Source of the DNA: Hyphochytrium catenoides
Taxonomy: Eukaryota > Sar > Hyphochytriomycetes > Hyphochytriales > Hyphochytriaceae
Length of the DNA stretch: 64,000 nucleotides
Direction of reading: 5' to 3'
Assembly (NCBI GenBank): GCA_900088475.1
Contig: FLMG01002850.1
Span: forward strand, 27,133-91,132
The notes under the pieces are model-generated. The model was not told the origin of the DNA and ran no database searches. It saw only the letters and a list, made by a program, of their open reading frames with translations. Each line of letters opens with the position of its first letter. Within the stretch, counting starts at the first letter, position 1. The position numbers and the translations under genes were made by a program. Of the stretch, positions 1-11,299 are shown piece after piece.

Positions 1-3000
1 TTCTCTCAATGGTGACAGTTCTTCTTCGGTTGCCTGTTCTTCGGTCAACGCTTGCTATTCAAGCTTCCTACGAGACGTGGGGCCGAGAAAGCGTGGAATC
101 GTCTCTTCTTTGGCAGTGCTTCAAGAAGATGTTCAACCCTCTCCTGACCTCGGTCTACCAGCCTGCAACAGGCACCAGGACAGCGAGGATATTGCCACCT
201 TGGATGGAAGAAGATACGAATACTGTTTCCGCGGTTCTATCTTCTTTTTCATCTTCGCTGTCTCATTTAATGGGCAATGAAGGCATCAACGTGCAGCCTC
301 CCTCCCTTAGACCGCCTTTGGTCCTAAACGCTCTCTGGAAGAACTTTGCCGATCTAAGGCAGCATTCGCCGGAGGTAAGATGGCATGAGTGGCGTGTCTC
401 TCTTACGTGTAAAGTGTATCCTTAAGATTGGCTTCGCTCATCTTCATCACTCTCATTTAAGCTATAAGGCTGAATGTCGTGGGCTGGCTCTTTGATCTGG
501 GCTGTAGTCTCTTGCTGTGTCAATCTATCGCAGGGCCATCTGTCGTGAGTAACCCTAAGATTTGTCTAATATTCTTGCTGGGGGTTACTTGTGCACTACA
601 GTACGTCCTACGCTCTTTCGTTTCCACTTTGCGCAAATGTCCATGGGAGGACTGGCCTCTAACGCCGCAAGTACTGAGCGACATGGAAAAGTTCGTTGAG
701 GTATATCCGCCATCACATCCAGTAATACTCTTGGCTGGGGAGATACTTTGTAGGGCGAACTATGGACTTACCCACCAGTGCCTCGTAGCGAGGGAAAGAG
801 ATCAGGGACATGGCGAAGGTAGGACGGACGAAGCCGGCTCGGTGCTAGACTGCCTCTGCAATTGATGGCGCTTCGCTTCATGGCCTTCCCTTGGTTATTC
901 TTTCCGTTTGGCGCTCCTTGGGATCTGTTACTTTGTCCCACATACTGAAGGCACCATTTCTTTTCTGTCAATCATTTTTCTACCAATGTGGGCTATTACT
1001 TACGTTTCCACTATCCTGACTCACCCATTGTGGATGGTCACCTAATCCATCTATATTTGGGTGGTAGAGTTCAGCGTCGGGGCCTTCTATGGACAGTTGG
1101 TGCTCCTGTATGTGAAGCTGATTGCTTCCCAGAAATCAAAGATCCCTCCCATACTTGTAAACTTCATCTCGGACTCCGGAGTGTTCTCTTCATTGGCTTG
1201 GGGCTCCATTACCCCTGAGTCCTATGACCGGATAGCCGGAGAATGCATTACCATGCTTCACACTAGCTGCTCAGTTACGGACCAATTGGTGGAGGACTTG
1301 GAAAGCCAGGACTTAGTCTTGCTTGCGGACAGTGTCAACGAACGATCGATCAATTGCTTCCGAGTCCTGTATCTGCTTACCGAATTCTCATTGCTAAAGG
1401 CTACTACCTCTTCCATACATAGTTCGTCGTGTCTATCACGCGTGCGCAAGCTGAAGTCTCTGTTACGGTTCCTTCAGCAACCTTTGGGTGGAGATACGTC
1501 TAGAGAATTCTATGGACTCTCCCCAAGTAGCTTTGCAGGTCTTCTGCACGAGGTAAATTTCTTGGAATATCGCAATCCAGCCTTCTCTGTTCTTCTAGTT
1601 TTCTGGAAGTCTTGCCCTCTTGGCCAAATTTGTTCCTCGTCTATGCAATATGATACACTCTTGCTTCCGGCGGGGCTCTCCTTGCCGTTCTTCCCCATTC
1701 TTTTCTCAACAGTTATTAGGGGTTAGGGGCCTTACGCTGCGGTTAGCTGTGCGTTCTTGCTATGGGGTGGTTAGTTTTTCAAGCTTCTCCCTATGCCCTC
1801 TGACAGTTTTTGCCTGTAAATTCTTATAGATTCTTAATGAGACCGTTGTCAAAGCTCCGATCATCATCGGATTGGTAGGCCAGGAGGAGATGATGGGCAT
1901 CATTCGTGAGGTGGTGGCCTTTGCAAACCTATGCGCGGTGGACGTAGTGCCTCTCCCTCCGCCTGGCCGCTCTCCTTCAGTGTCTCTGTCTTTTCAAAAA
2001 AGCTGGGCAATGCCCGGCTGGGGTGTGATAAAGGACAAGCTCTCTAATGTTGCCCGAGACAAACTCCTGACTTTGAGCAGAGAAGAAGGAGTGGACAGTC
2101 AAAAGACGGAACAAAGCGCCGCTAGAACGAAAACGTTGAAGGACTTAACCGAGGACAACACTAAAGCTGTGGGGGCAGCTGTAGGGGGGGTGATCTGGGA
2201 GTTCCTGCGCTCTCCTCAACTGTCGCTGGCGACGCTCTCGGCCTCCTGCCGGGTGTTGACTTCAGTGCGGACGATGGCTGTGGTCTTGGAGGGTTGCATC
2301 GAAGGACATCTCATGCAGTCAAGTGATTGGGGCCCAATAGGTAGGTCATCAGTTATATAAAGGAGCTGAATGCAAACGTCGTCTCCAGCTCTGCGGCCGG
2401 TTTCTCGGGTTCCTTTATGGTCGTCTACTAGCTATGAGAGGTTCGCCTATCATTGCCTATCTTTGCTCTAACTCGTGCCTGTGATATCAGCTGAGGTTCT
2501 TGAGGTGCCAGAGCTCTCAGCCAAGGAGTTCCATGGAGCCTGTATGGAACTTGCGTCGGCTCTCACGCTATATGCATCCGTCTTCCAGGTAACCATGAGG
2601 TGTTTTTGAGCACTTAGATCACTGGGCAGCGACTTATTGAGCTTGGATAGTGTGCTCTATTTGGTGGAGAGGGAGGAGAGGATGCAAGCTGCTTCCGACC
2701 ACTTCTCGCTCCGCTCTTTATCAATTACTAAGTGTCCTGACGTCGAATGCGCAGGACGTGCGTAGACTCAAAACTCCTCCGAGCGCTGCAGTACTACAGC
2801 TAATGGGAGCTCTGGAGGAGCTGAAACTTCCCAGAGGAAGCGAGCACAAGGCCATTTTCCTTGCCGTTCAGATTGTTCATGTCTGCGCTAGAACGCCGCC
2901 AGTTATACCAGGCGCAATAGTTAAAGACACGCTCCAAAAGGTAGCAATATGTGCTCTACATGACCACCCTTTCCTCCTCTTTGTCCAAGATTTGCGCTTA

Positions 3001-4484
3001 CCCAAAATTCTCCTCTTTGTGGCTGGTCTGTCTCTTAGCCCAACTTCTTGCAAATGGTTCATGCTGCCTATTTTCATCTTTATCGTGACGTGTAGGTCGT
3101 TGGCGTCCTTACTCGCTATGGAGAGAACAGAATAACTGCGAGTTTGATGGGAGCGCTAGGCTTAGGAGAAAGGTGAGCATCGGAAACTCTCTCCGAGGTC
3201 CTTAACTTTATACTCTATGTCAAGTGCAAGTCTTGTCTAAGTTACATTATTGATGAGTATCATTCCACGAAAGCTCTAGACACTGAGTATCGTCTTTCCG
3301 TATTTTGTGCCCACCTGCTCCAGCTCTTCGCATTCAGAGGAGTTTGCAATAGCGAGCAGAGCTATTAGCTTCTTCCTATCGCTACAAGTGCCCGACGAGG
3401 GTCTGATCCGTCTGGATAGCAGCTATCCGACGGAGATCAATCCGACCAAAAAAGAGAAGCTAGGGTCTGCCTTCCGCGCCATGTGCACCCGAAAGAACTT
3501 CCAGGGTTATGTAGAGCATTTGCAGTGGGCATATGATTACATAGTCGATGAGTCCCACTCTTTGGCGACATTTCAAGAGTTTGTGGACTTGCTTCTGTAC
3601 CCTCTTTTTCCTCAGCTCCGATGGCTGGGCACTTCTTCACTATTTCCTGCTTCTCCCGCCTCCTTTGCAAACCGGTGAGACATTGGATGACTTGCCTAAC
3701 CCCAGACGTTCTTCAATTACTTCTTATTATATATAGATAGGCCGAAAAGGTCAATCAAAGGCTTACTCCCAATTCACAAGGTTAGCTATTATGACTAAGG
3801 AGAGTTAGCAATGACGCTGTTAACGTCATGAACGAGGTTTGGTTGGGACTCCTTTTTTGTCAATGACAGCCCACATCCCTCTCGAAAGCGGGATGCGATG
3901 GCCTTCCTTCTTCTTTGCGGACTTCAACGCCTTGGCAGTCTTCTTCCTTTTCTCCTCTATCGCCTCAGCTAGCCAAGAACCACAATCATTAGCTACGGAA
4001 ATACAAGGAGAACCATTTGCAATGCGCTCACCATCAGCTCTCAACTTGTCCAAGTCCTTGCGCTCTACTTTACCCTTCTGCTTTACTCCTTCCGCCTGCT
4101 CTTTGATGACAAGCGTATCAATGTCATTCGCACTACTCTTCACGCCAAGTCGCTCCAGCGTTGCATCCTTCAGTGATGGTAGAGGAAAAATATGAGGGAA
4201 CCACATTATAACCTGAGGGAACCACATTATAACCTTTGGTCCGTGTTATCTCTCTTTGTCAATCAGGTAATTGAATGTCTTCGACACTTCCTTTCTGTCC
4301 TTGAGAAGGGGCTGCACAACCCTCTCCTCCTCCTCTGGCTGACCACCTCCGACTTTCTATCTAACCCTTCTTCGTGAGTTTGCAACTGACAACCAGTATT
4401 TGTCTCTTAAGCATTGAGCTACCACTATATTCTGCCACAAAGTTGCGATTTCCATGTATGACGCAAGCTCTTTACTTACCGTAA
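1..4484 (+). CDS. Unrecognised helical-repeat protein, 5' truncated by window
   Basis: I do not recognise the family. Coding exons can be followed by frame and splice sites: an exon up to 375 (donor GTAAGA), one starting near 609, a long one from about 1040 to 1551, 1830-2340, then several to 3677, and two terminal exons 4267-4373 and 4397-4484 whose phases join (2 nt + 1 nt) and end in TAA. The product is rich in Leu, Ala and Ser, mostly predicted helix, with no signal peptide or catalytic motif I can see, which suggests a HEAT/ARM-like scaffold. The start lies before the window. The terminal exons fall inside an intron of the opposite-strand gene at 3826-5749, so the link between 3677 and 4267 (probably via a small exon near 3740-3780) is the least certain part. 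A nuclear transport factor or a chaperone-type HEAT protein is possible but unsupported. Confidence 0.5.
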
Positions 4485-5749
4485 GCTGGCGCCCTGCATA
4501 GTCAGCCGATCCCGGACGCAAGTAGGAAGGCCTGAGTTCCTGAAGGGTAAGATTAGTTGTGAGCCGTGTGGCAGGACAAGCTCATGGCAGAAGATGAGAC
4601 TCCGAGAGCAATGCTCAGGGCGATAGTACAAGATAGCATATATTAGCAGGAGAAGACAAGGTGATACTGAAAACAAGAGACGGAACGGAGGGCTTAGGAA
4701 CTCAAGTCTAAAAAGATAGAGAGAAATTTTGGCACTGACGAGGACACACTGCCAGGTTAACACTTATCAGTCCCGTCAAAATGTCCGTTATAGCCATACC
4801 AGAGGACGATTGTCTTTTCTGATGTTCTTCTGCTTTGATCTGCGCTTCTTCCTTTTCCTCTGTCTCTCTTCTCCATCTTGTACGATGTCCTGTTGGGCAC
4901 CCAGCGCGCCACTCTCACCCACTGGGCCTCGCTGCGACCCGTCGGAGACATGATTCTGTCCTCTTGCATTGCCAGGTTCCTGCGATACGTTCTTCCTTCC
5001 TTCAGATGTTCTATTCTTCTTCTCTGTCACTCCTAAGTCCTGAATCATACTTGGGGTCAGGCCTCACCTCAGGGAGGGAAGAAGAAGAGAGGAGGATTAA
5101 CAAGAAAGTGACACATACCTCAGATGCAGCTGCAGGTCTCGCTGATGAAGATGGCACTTCTTTCGTTTTCTCCCCCTCTCGCTTCGTTGTTTGAACGTCA
5201 CTCCGTTCCTCCGGCGCAGCGTCGTCTTCCTTCTTCTTCTTCTTCTTCCGGCTTCTCTTCTTCTTAGCTGCGGGTGCACCCTCAACCACCGCCTTTATAG
5301 GGTCATTTGGTGCCTTTCTCTCTTTTATGGCTGTCGTTCGTGACTCTTCCTCTTCGTCACTCTCCTCATCTACCTTCACAGCTTCCTCTTCCTCCTCTCG
5401 CCTTCTCTTTTTCGAGAGAAGTCTCTTAAGCTTCTTCTCTTCCTCAGTTGCAGTCTAAAGCAGCAGGACAGAGAAGGGGATGTGGGTTCTCCTGGCCCTC
5501 CTTCCCTTTTCTTCTCTCGATAATCTTAGTGCTCTGGTGGCAGTCTCTTACCTCTTTTGCTTTGGTGATGATAGCACCGAGACCTCCCTTCCCTCTATGT
5601 GCAATGACCTCTTCCTCGGCCTCTTTCTTCTGTCCTGTCTTTCCATCTTCAGCGCCAGCTGAGTCGCCAATCCAGCCACTGACGACGGAAAGCGCCTGGG
5701 AGGAGAACACTACATCCTCGCTCGCTCCTTCTTCCTTCTGTTTGGGCAT
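3826..5749 (-). CDS. Lys-rich, probably nucleolar conserved protein
   Basis: Five exons join in phase 0: 5749-5552, 5454-5119, 5039-4800, 4539-4480 and 4167-3826, giving about 391 residues. The N-terminus (MPKQKEEGASED...) contains SGWIGD and then GGLGAI. A poly-basic stretch (AKKKRSRKKKKKK) follows, with acidic runs. A conserved-looking core, KRRSKQKNIRKDNRPL, leads into the 20-residue fourth exon with SYLRPGSADYAGRQLT, then DATLERLGVK. The tail is again basic. The composition and the SKQKN-type block are typical of small nucleolar ribosome-biogenesis proteins; the N-terminal Trp-then-GLGA layout recalls the DUF3245 group, but I cannot confirm that. The last intron (4168-4479) houses the final exons of the + strand gene. 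An alternative last acceptor near 4206, created by a 21-bp duplication, would add about 13 residues in frame. Confidence 0.65.
4193..4234. repeat. 21-bp direct tandem duplication at an intron end
   Basis: Two perfect adjacent copies of a 21-bp unit beginning TGAGGGAACCACATTATAAC. On the minus strand each copy carries a CCCTCAG 3' splice site, so the duplication doubles a potential acceptor of the last intron of the 3826-5749 gene. Confidence 0.9.
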
Positions 5750-6425
5750 TTTGTCCGTGTCCGTGTACACCTGATCGTACTTCTATCCTCTTCTACTTTG
5801 ACCCTGCCTCCTGGCTTAGAAGCACACTAGGTGTTCCCTTTCTATATGTTGCTTTTTTAAGGTCACGCTGGCCCAGTTGCACTGTTCTCCTAGCAGCCAA
5901 GCCTGTCGAGCTCTGAGCACCCTGCTCTGGCGCCCTCGGGGCCCTGTGGAGAGAGAGGAAGGGGAAGGGAGCAGGAGGAGTGCATGAAGGATCAGAAGAC
6001 AGAGAGGAAGAGAAAGGTCACAGCGGCAGCGATCAGAATGAGAAATGGGTGGTGCGTTGACATGTGGGAAAGCCTAATTCCTTCGCCAACACAGAGGTTT
6101 GATTGTGGGAAAGTCAAAGTTTGGCGTTTTTGGTTCTGATGGAAAACCTTTGGCTTCTGATGTCCTGGCTTCCTGTCATCCTCAGCTTGTCAGAGACCTG
6201 GCGGATTGACGGAGAAAGCAGCTTATGAAAGGCGGAGCTCCAGCGCGAGAGAGTAGAAGAGACAGAGAACTAAACTCGGCCCCAGAAGCAAGGGTAAGGA
6301 GGCGGAGGGAGAGGCTTGTCAGGGTTTGGGAAGAGTGAGAGATTTGTGCAGTTAAGGAGCTTCGCCAACAGTCAAGCCTGCATCGTAAAGTGGTTCTCAT
6401 CGCACCGTAGGCGTTGCCAATAGTA
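5750..6425. other. Divergent intergenic region
   Basis: This lies between the start of the minus-strand Lys-rich gene and the start of the BMT5-like gene, and must hold both promoters. I see no convincing coding frame, TATA box or RNA gene in it. Confidence 0.5.
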
Positions 6426-8250
6426 ATGGGGAAGCGAGAGAAGCAGCGGGCAAGAAAGCTAAAGAAAAGCCGGGTGCAAAGAAAGGAGACCAACGTCAAG
6501 CGGCCGCGGGCTGCTCTGACCGGACTGAAGGAAAGGCGAATCACCCCAACCTACACCTCTCCTTCTGGAGCCCAGAAGAGGAAGAGGAGCACTGTGGAGA
6601 AGCCAAATTCTTCCGTTAACTTTCTATATAAGCCGACCCAGGCTATTCTGGTTGTGGGCGATGGCGGTAGGATAGACAACCTCTCTTTGGACTAGAGGGA
6701 GCTCCCTATCTCTTAGTAGTGCTCATCACTTTCCTCTTGCTCTTTCGCTATACCACCCCGGACTTGCTCTCTAAGTTCAGCACTCCATTCTCCTTCCTCT
6801 TGCATCGCCATCTCCGTCCTTGTTGATCCATCCATCACGCCCTTACTCCTGTCTCTACCTCTAGATCCTGGTTAGGGTCTTGCTCTACGATCTTCAATCT
6901 ATGTTGTGTATATCTCAAACCTGTACCTTTCGTCTCGCTTGGCAGATTTCTCCTTCTCTCGCGCGTTGCTGCGAAGGCTTGCGGAAGAAAGGAAGGTGGG
7001 CGGAGGAAGGGTAGAGCTGTGCGTGCTCTGCACTTCTCTGGACAGCAAAAAGAAAGTATTAGAGAAGTACAAAGGCGCAGCCGAATGCTTGCAGGAGATA
7101 GAAAAGCTCGGAGGGAGAGTAAGGCACGCCGTGGATGGGACAAAATTGGAGAAAACTCTGAATAGAGGGAATGAGAAGTTTGACCGCATAATCTTTAACT
7201 TTCCCCACAGGTGAGACTTGAAAGAGGCAGGCTCTCATCTCGTTGCCTCTTCAGTACTCTTTCTTACTTTCATCCCTGCTCGGTCCTTTGTCATTGTGGC
7301 GTTTCCTTTGGTCCCTTATCTCTAGCCGCGGTCGGTCCCATTTGCCCTTGACCTTGTCACTGCGTTCTGCGTTGAACCGTTTGCTCGGTCTGAAGGGACC
7401 CACATTTCCCTGGGCTTTCGCCATTTCTCTAATTCTGACTTCTTCTCCTACACAAGGCGGTGACCTTGGTCTTTCCTTGTACGTGTCCCCTTGACAGTCA
7501 CTTCTCCTGATGGACTCTACCGCTGCTCTCTTCTCGCTTCCCCCTCTCTCCCTCTGACGGCTTTGCTATCTGTCGATCAGTGGTCAGCAAAGAGTGCATA
7601 TAAACAGGACTCTTCTTCGTGACTTCTTCGTCTCTGCTCAACGCCTTCTTCAACCACTCGGGCAAATTCATGTGGCTTTGAAGATCAAGCCTCCCTATTC
7701 AAACTGGAAAATAGAGGAGCAAGCAAGAGAGAGCGGGCTTGTTGTCCTCTCTTGTCTCCCATTCTACCTTGATCACTTCCCGGGATATCGCCATCGAACA
7801 ACAGATCCGCTGGCCCAGAAATTTGAGGCAGAGTTTTGCCGGACCTTCGTCTTTGTCAGACCTTCAAGTCACAATATTGATAGTGGAGCGAAGAAAGAAG
7901 AACCGACGCAAGAGATAGAGGATGGACAACCCAACGACACGACTTCCGAAGGAGGTGATGTCAACCGCTCCCAACAGGAAAGGGACAAGAACGTAGAGGT
8001 TGCAACGAATGAACCACGATCTCTTCAGGCAACAGTCGACATCAAGCGACAAAGGATAGTTGAGGCAACATCCCCCGTCACTGTTGGAGAGGATGTGTCT
8101 AGTGATACTCAAGCCCGTCAGAAGGAAGCTTGCAAGACAAAAAGAAAGAAGAAACGGAGAAGGAGCATGAAGGCTGAAGCGACCTCATCATCCTTGGCTG
8201 CGCCACCCACAGGCAAGAACAAGCCCGAGCACACTTCTGGAGAAGGATGA
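6426..8250 (+). CDS. BMT5-like 25S/28S rRNA uridine-N3 methyltransferase (DUF2431)
   Basis: Three exons (6426-6666, 6946-7210, 7581-8250) give 391 residues. After a basic N-terminus (MGKREKQRARKLKKSR), the SAM-binding strand reads ILVVGDG, and the first splice regenerates GDGDFSFSRALL, the signature of the Rossmann-like DUF2431 domain. Exon 2 ends FDRIIFNFPHS and exon 3 continues GQQRVHINRTLLRDFF, the family's NFPH motif followed by the N-R-x-L-L-R-x-F-F helix. CLPFYLDHFPGYRHRTT follows near the end of the domain. The family methylates N3 of a uridine in large-subunit rRNA in the nucleolus (yeast Bmt5). The C-terminal third is Lys/Glu-rich and of low complexity. The stop at 8250 is followed in the +1 frame by a further basic open frame to 8401. 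The 3' end is only about 50 bases from the convergent SAAL1-like gene. Confidence 0.9.
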
Positions 8251-8453
8251 GCAAAAGAAGGAGAACGTCGATAACAAAGAGACTATGTCAAGGCTAAAGG
8301 ACTATAATGACTCTGGATCACCAGCGCCTGAGAAAAGCAAGTCGCAAGCCGAACTCAGCAAAAAACGGAAGAGAAGACGAGGGAAGAAGAAAGTGCTTTG
8401 AGTTGAGATCTCTGGCTACCGAAATAAATATTGTTACTGTTCTTGTCAACCGC

Positions 8454-10508
8454 TTAACTTGTGCTGAACTGGTCTAAGAATTCAGAAAAAGCTCTGACTG
8501 CGCTATCCTTACTCTGAATGCTTGCTTGTCCGCCTTCCTCTTCAGATCGTGATCCTCGTTTCCTGATAATTTCTCCGCCATTCGGATCCAGGAAAAGCCG
8601 AAGACAAGGCACTAAAGCTAACAAGCGTTCAGGAATGTCTGGCTGATGACGAAAACCTTCCATTGAAGAAAGCAGCATAGGAAGATCGTCTCTCAGAACA
8701 GATAGCATGCTATTCGAAGAACTCTGGGGAAAGCTTCGGCAAGACAAAAGCTGGTGGATGAGCAGCGCCGCCGCTGACAAGACGGATTCCTCCCCTTCCG
8801 GTCTCTCCCTGTGTAGCACTTCGTAGCTAAGCATCTCTATGGCCTGATTTAAAGCTCCACCGCTGTCATTAATGACTGTTGCTGCACCAGGAGCTACCTC
8901 CAGGATGTTGCTTAAAACCATAATGCAACTCTCTCTCGCTTGCAGTGAGGCATCTTCATCAACAAGTATGTCGCCAACCTGCCTGACCAGGGTGCGCCAC
9001 TTCGAGGAACCAATAATGTCCTCTTTCCCTTTCTCTTCTGCTCCTCCCTGTCCAGCGTCGACTGTTATTACTTGGAGTTCAGTCTCCAACAGCTCTGCGT
9101 CATTGCTGACCAGCTCCAGGAGACGGAGAATATACTCTGCACCTGTCACCGTTTCTCCAGGAAGAGCGTGTTCGAGGAGGTCAAGCTGTTCCTGAAGAAC
9201 GTCAGAAATGGCCCCTGCAAGATCCAAGTCTATGGAAAGGTATTTGAGGGCCGTCCTTGTGCCGTCATAGTATCCGACATAAAAAGCCAGCATAGCAGAC
9301 TAAGCCAACAGCAGACGAAGCGAGGACAGGAGGAAAGAGAGCACTAGTTAGAAAGGGATCACACTATTATCGGAGTGAGTGACTAGATGGACAGTCAAAC
9401 ATGGGGTGTGAAATCCTCCCTCTCTCCAGTGGAGCCCCCTCGTGCTCTCCCATTCTGTCATAAGTAGCAGTAGTAGTACTTACTCGATACAGAAGCGTAG
9501 CATCCAATGAGTTCCTAAGACAGAAGACGAGCTTTTCAAGAAGCGCTGGTAGACCCAGAACCTCTTTCCACTTGGAACCTTCCATGGCTGGTTACCGGAC
9601 AGCCCAACAACAGACAACAGAGAAGGTTTTGCAGTGGTGGGCGTAGAAAGAGCAGTCAGCAAAAGGCGTACGACACGATGGTTCTGATAGAGAAAGCAAA
9701 ATTGGTTAACGAAGGAGAGACAAGCCAGCAGCCTTCCTACTGCCCTAGCTTTGAGTCGCACATGCCTGGTTGTTGAGAGTTATCATCAGCATAAGAAACT
9801 GACCGGATAGGAATAGATAATTAAACATCATGAGCAATATGCTCACGCCATTACTCACCTCCGTGTGCGGCGGCTGCAACAGCCGTTAGCACTCTTGAGG
9901 ACTCAGAGAGGATTGCCGTTTGTTCAGTTTCTATATATATGCTGGAAAGGGTGAGACAGAGCTGGTTGCTCTGTAGAATGTGCTCCTTTACGAGCTTCGG
10001 GTGGGCAGAAATGTTAGCCAAGATGCCAATCACCACTTCTATGACCCGATATCCGACTCTTGGCTCAATCTTCTCCTCTTCTTGCTCCCTCTTTGTCGAG
10101 TAAAGTACTTGCAGCAGGACTTCAAGGATCGAGTTCTGCAGCAAGAAGGCCGAGTGATACTCTGTGGCGCAAAGGTCCCATAGCGTACATCCCGCACGAA
10201 TCCTAGGAGTCCATGCTCCTGCCTGCTCTTCAGCGGATTCCTCATCCTCACCTTGGGTCTCGTCCTGGGTACCCTGGGCAACCCCTAGGAATACCCGTAG
10301 CAAGTGCAAAACATGGCTTTCATCGACCAAACTTTGCTCTTGACTCTCCGTCTTTCCCATGTTCCTGACCTTTATAAGCTGTATATAATAAAGCTAAGCC
10401 AAGACACAGCCAGGAGTCACTCCGCTTCCACAACGCCATTGTCATGGCTCTCGATTTCCACAGCTTCATTGCTCTTTGGAGATCTCAAAGAGTCATTTCT
10501 GCAGTGAA
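8454..10508 (-). CDS. SAAL1: SAAL1-like armadillo-repeat protein, 5' end uncertain
   Basis: The protein resembles serum amyloid A-like 1 (SAAL1), an all-helical armadillo-like protein. The diagnostic stretch in the exon before 10364 reads GCTLWDLCATEYHSAFLLQN then VIEVVIGILANISAHPKL, matching the family's W-D-x-x-x-x-E-D...LGNxA pattern and the later SSRVLTA helix. An acidic upstream exon (10421-10508; 56-nt intron) contains NEAVEIESHDNGVVEAE. The large last exon, about 8454-9300, is uninterrupted and rich in Leu and Glu (DLDLAGAISDVLQEQLDLLE and SIQSKDSAVRAFSEFLDQF). Middle exons lie at about 9600-9700 and 9482-9585, but their junction is unclear. The initiator was not found, so at least one 5' exon is missing. 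In animals SAAL1 is linked to cell proliferation; its role in protists is unknown. Confidence 0.75.
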
Positions 10509-11299
10509 CTGAAAGTCAAATATTGTACTCTGAAAGGAGAAAGAACTCAGTGTACGAAAGTACCATTTATCCCCGAGAACAATGGCACAAGTACTTTGGT
10601 TGTCTCCCTTCCCCGCACTAAAGCAAAGGACATCCTTTCATTGTCCTGATGTCAACCCAAAATAGTTGCAAAAGCTCTAGATTACAGCGTCGGTTCTGAA
10701 AAGAGCTGTAACGTCATCAGAAGCCGATGCTGTTGGCAAAGATCTGCTCATGTTTAGTTAGCTTGCACGCCATTGCAGTGCCAATGAGGAAGATCATACA
10801 GCACTTGAGGCGGCCCGTAAGTCCCTTCCAGATCTCCAAGCTGGCGCAGCGATACTACGATGTCTGTTGCATCAGAAGCGTACAGGTAGCTACTAGATAA
10901 GCTCATTGGACCTCGAGTCTAGTAGCATCGGCATTGTCCCTGATAGATAAGCTTATGGGAGCTTGAGTCAAACAAATTGACAGGTTGACGCTAGTAAGAG
11001 CTCGAGTGCCTAATTTCTTCTTCTCGAGGTCTTCTAGGCCACATAATTAGAACAGCGAGAATACGCAGCATTATATGTTAGAAACCTGGTTCAGATAAGT
11101 GACCCTGTACTGAAAATGGCCGGGGCACTTCTTCTGGTTGGCCAACCCTCTTGTTGAGCAGCCATTCCCTACTGTAGGTAGGAGCTTCTTTCCCGTTGTG
11201 CCGAAACCTTCCCGGCAATAAATTAATAGTCATACTCCATCCCACCGTAGACTTTTAGGGCTTCACATGACGTTTACGAAGTACTTCTTCTTGCAGCCA
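10509..11299. other. Intergenic, no gene seen
   Basis: It holds the expected 5' exon(s) and promoter of the SAAL1-like gene and the 3' flank of the hydrolase gene. Two imperfect copies of an AGATAAGCTxATxGGAxCTxGAGTC block occur near 10890-10975. There is no other recognisable structure. Confidence 0.4.

Noticed and set aside
2700-2760. A 23-nt ultra-short intron (GTGTCC...GCAG) in the first gene
   Set aside because: An alternative frame reads straight through with a reasonable protein, and all other introns in the window are 55 nt or longer.
3839-4195. 118-codon + strand frame
   Set aside because: It is antisense to the Lys-rich terminal exon of the 3826-5749 gene, and its composition is the mirror of Lys/Glu codons.
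9585-9594. An apparent 8-base GTAACCAG intron in the SAAL1-like gene
   Set aside because: Too short for any known spliceosome. A different exon boundary or a frame misassignment is far more likely.
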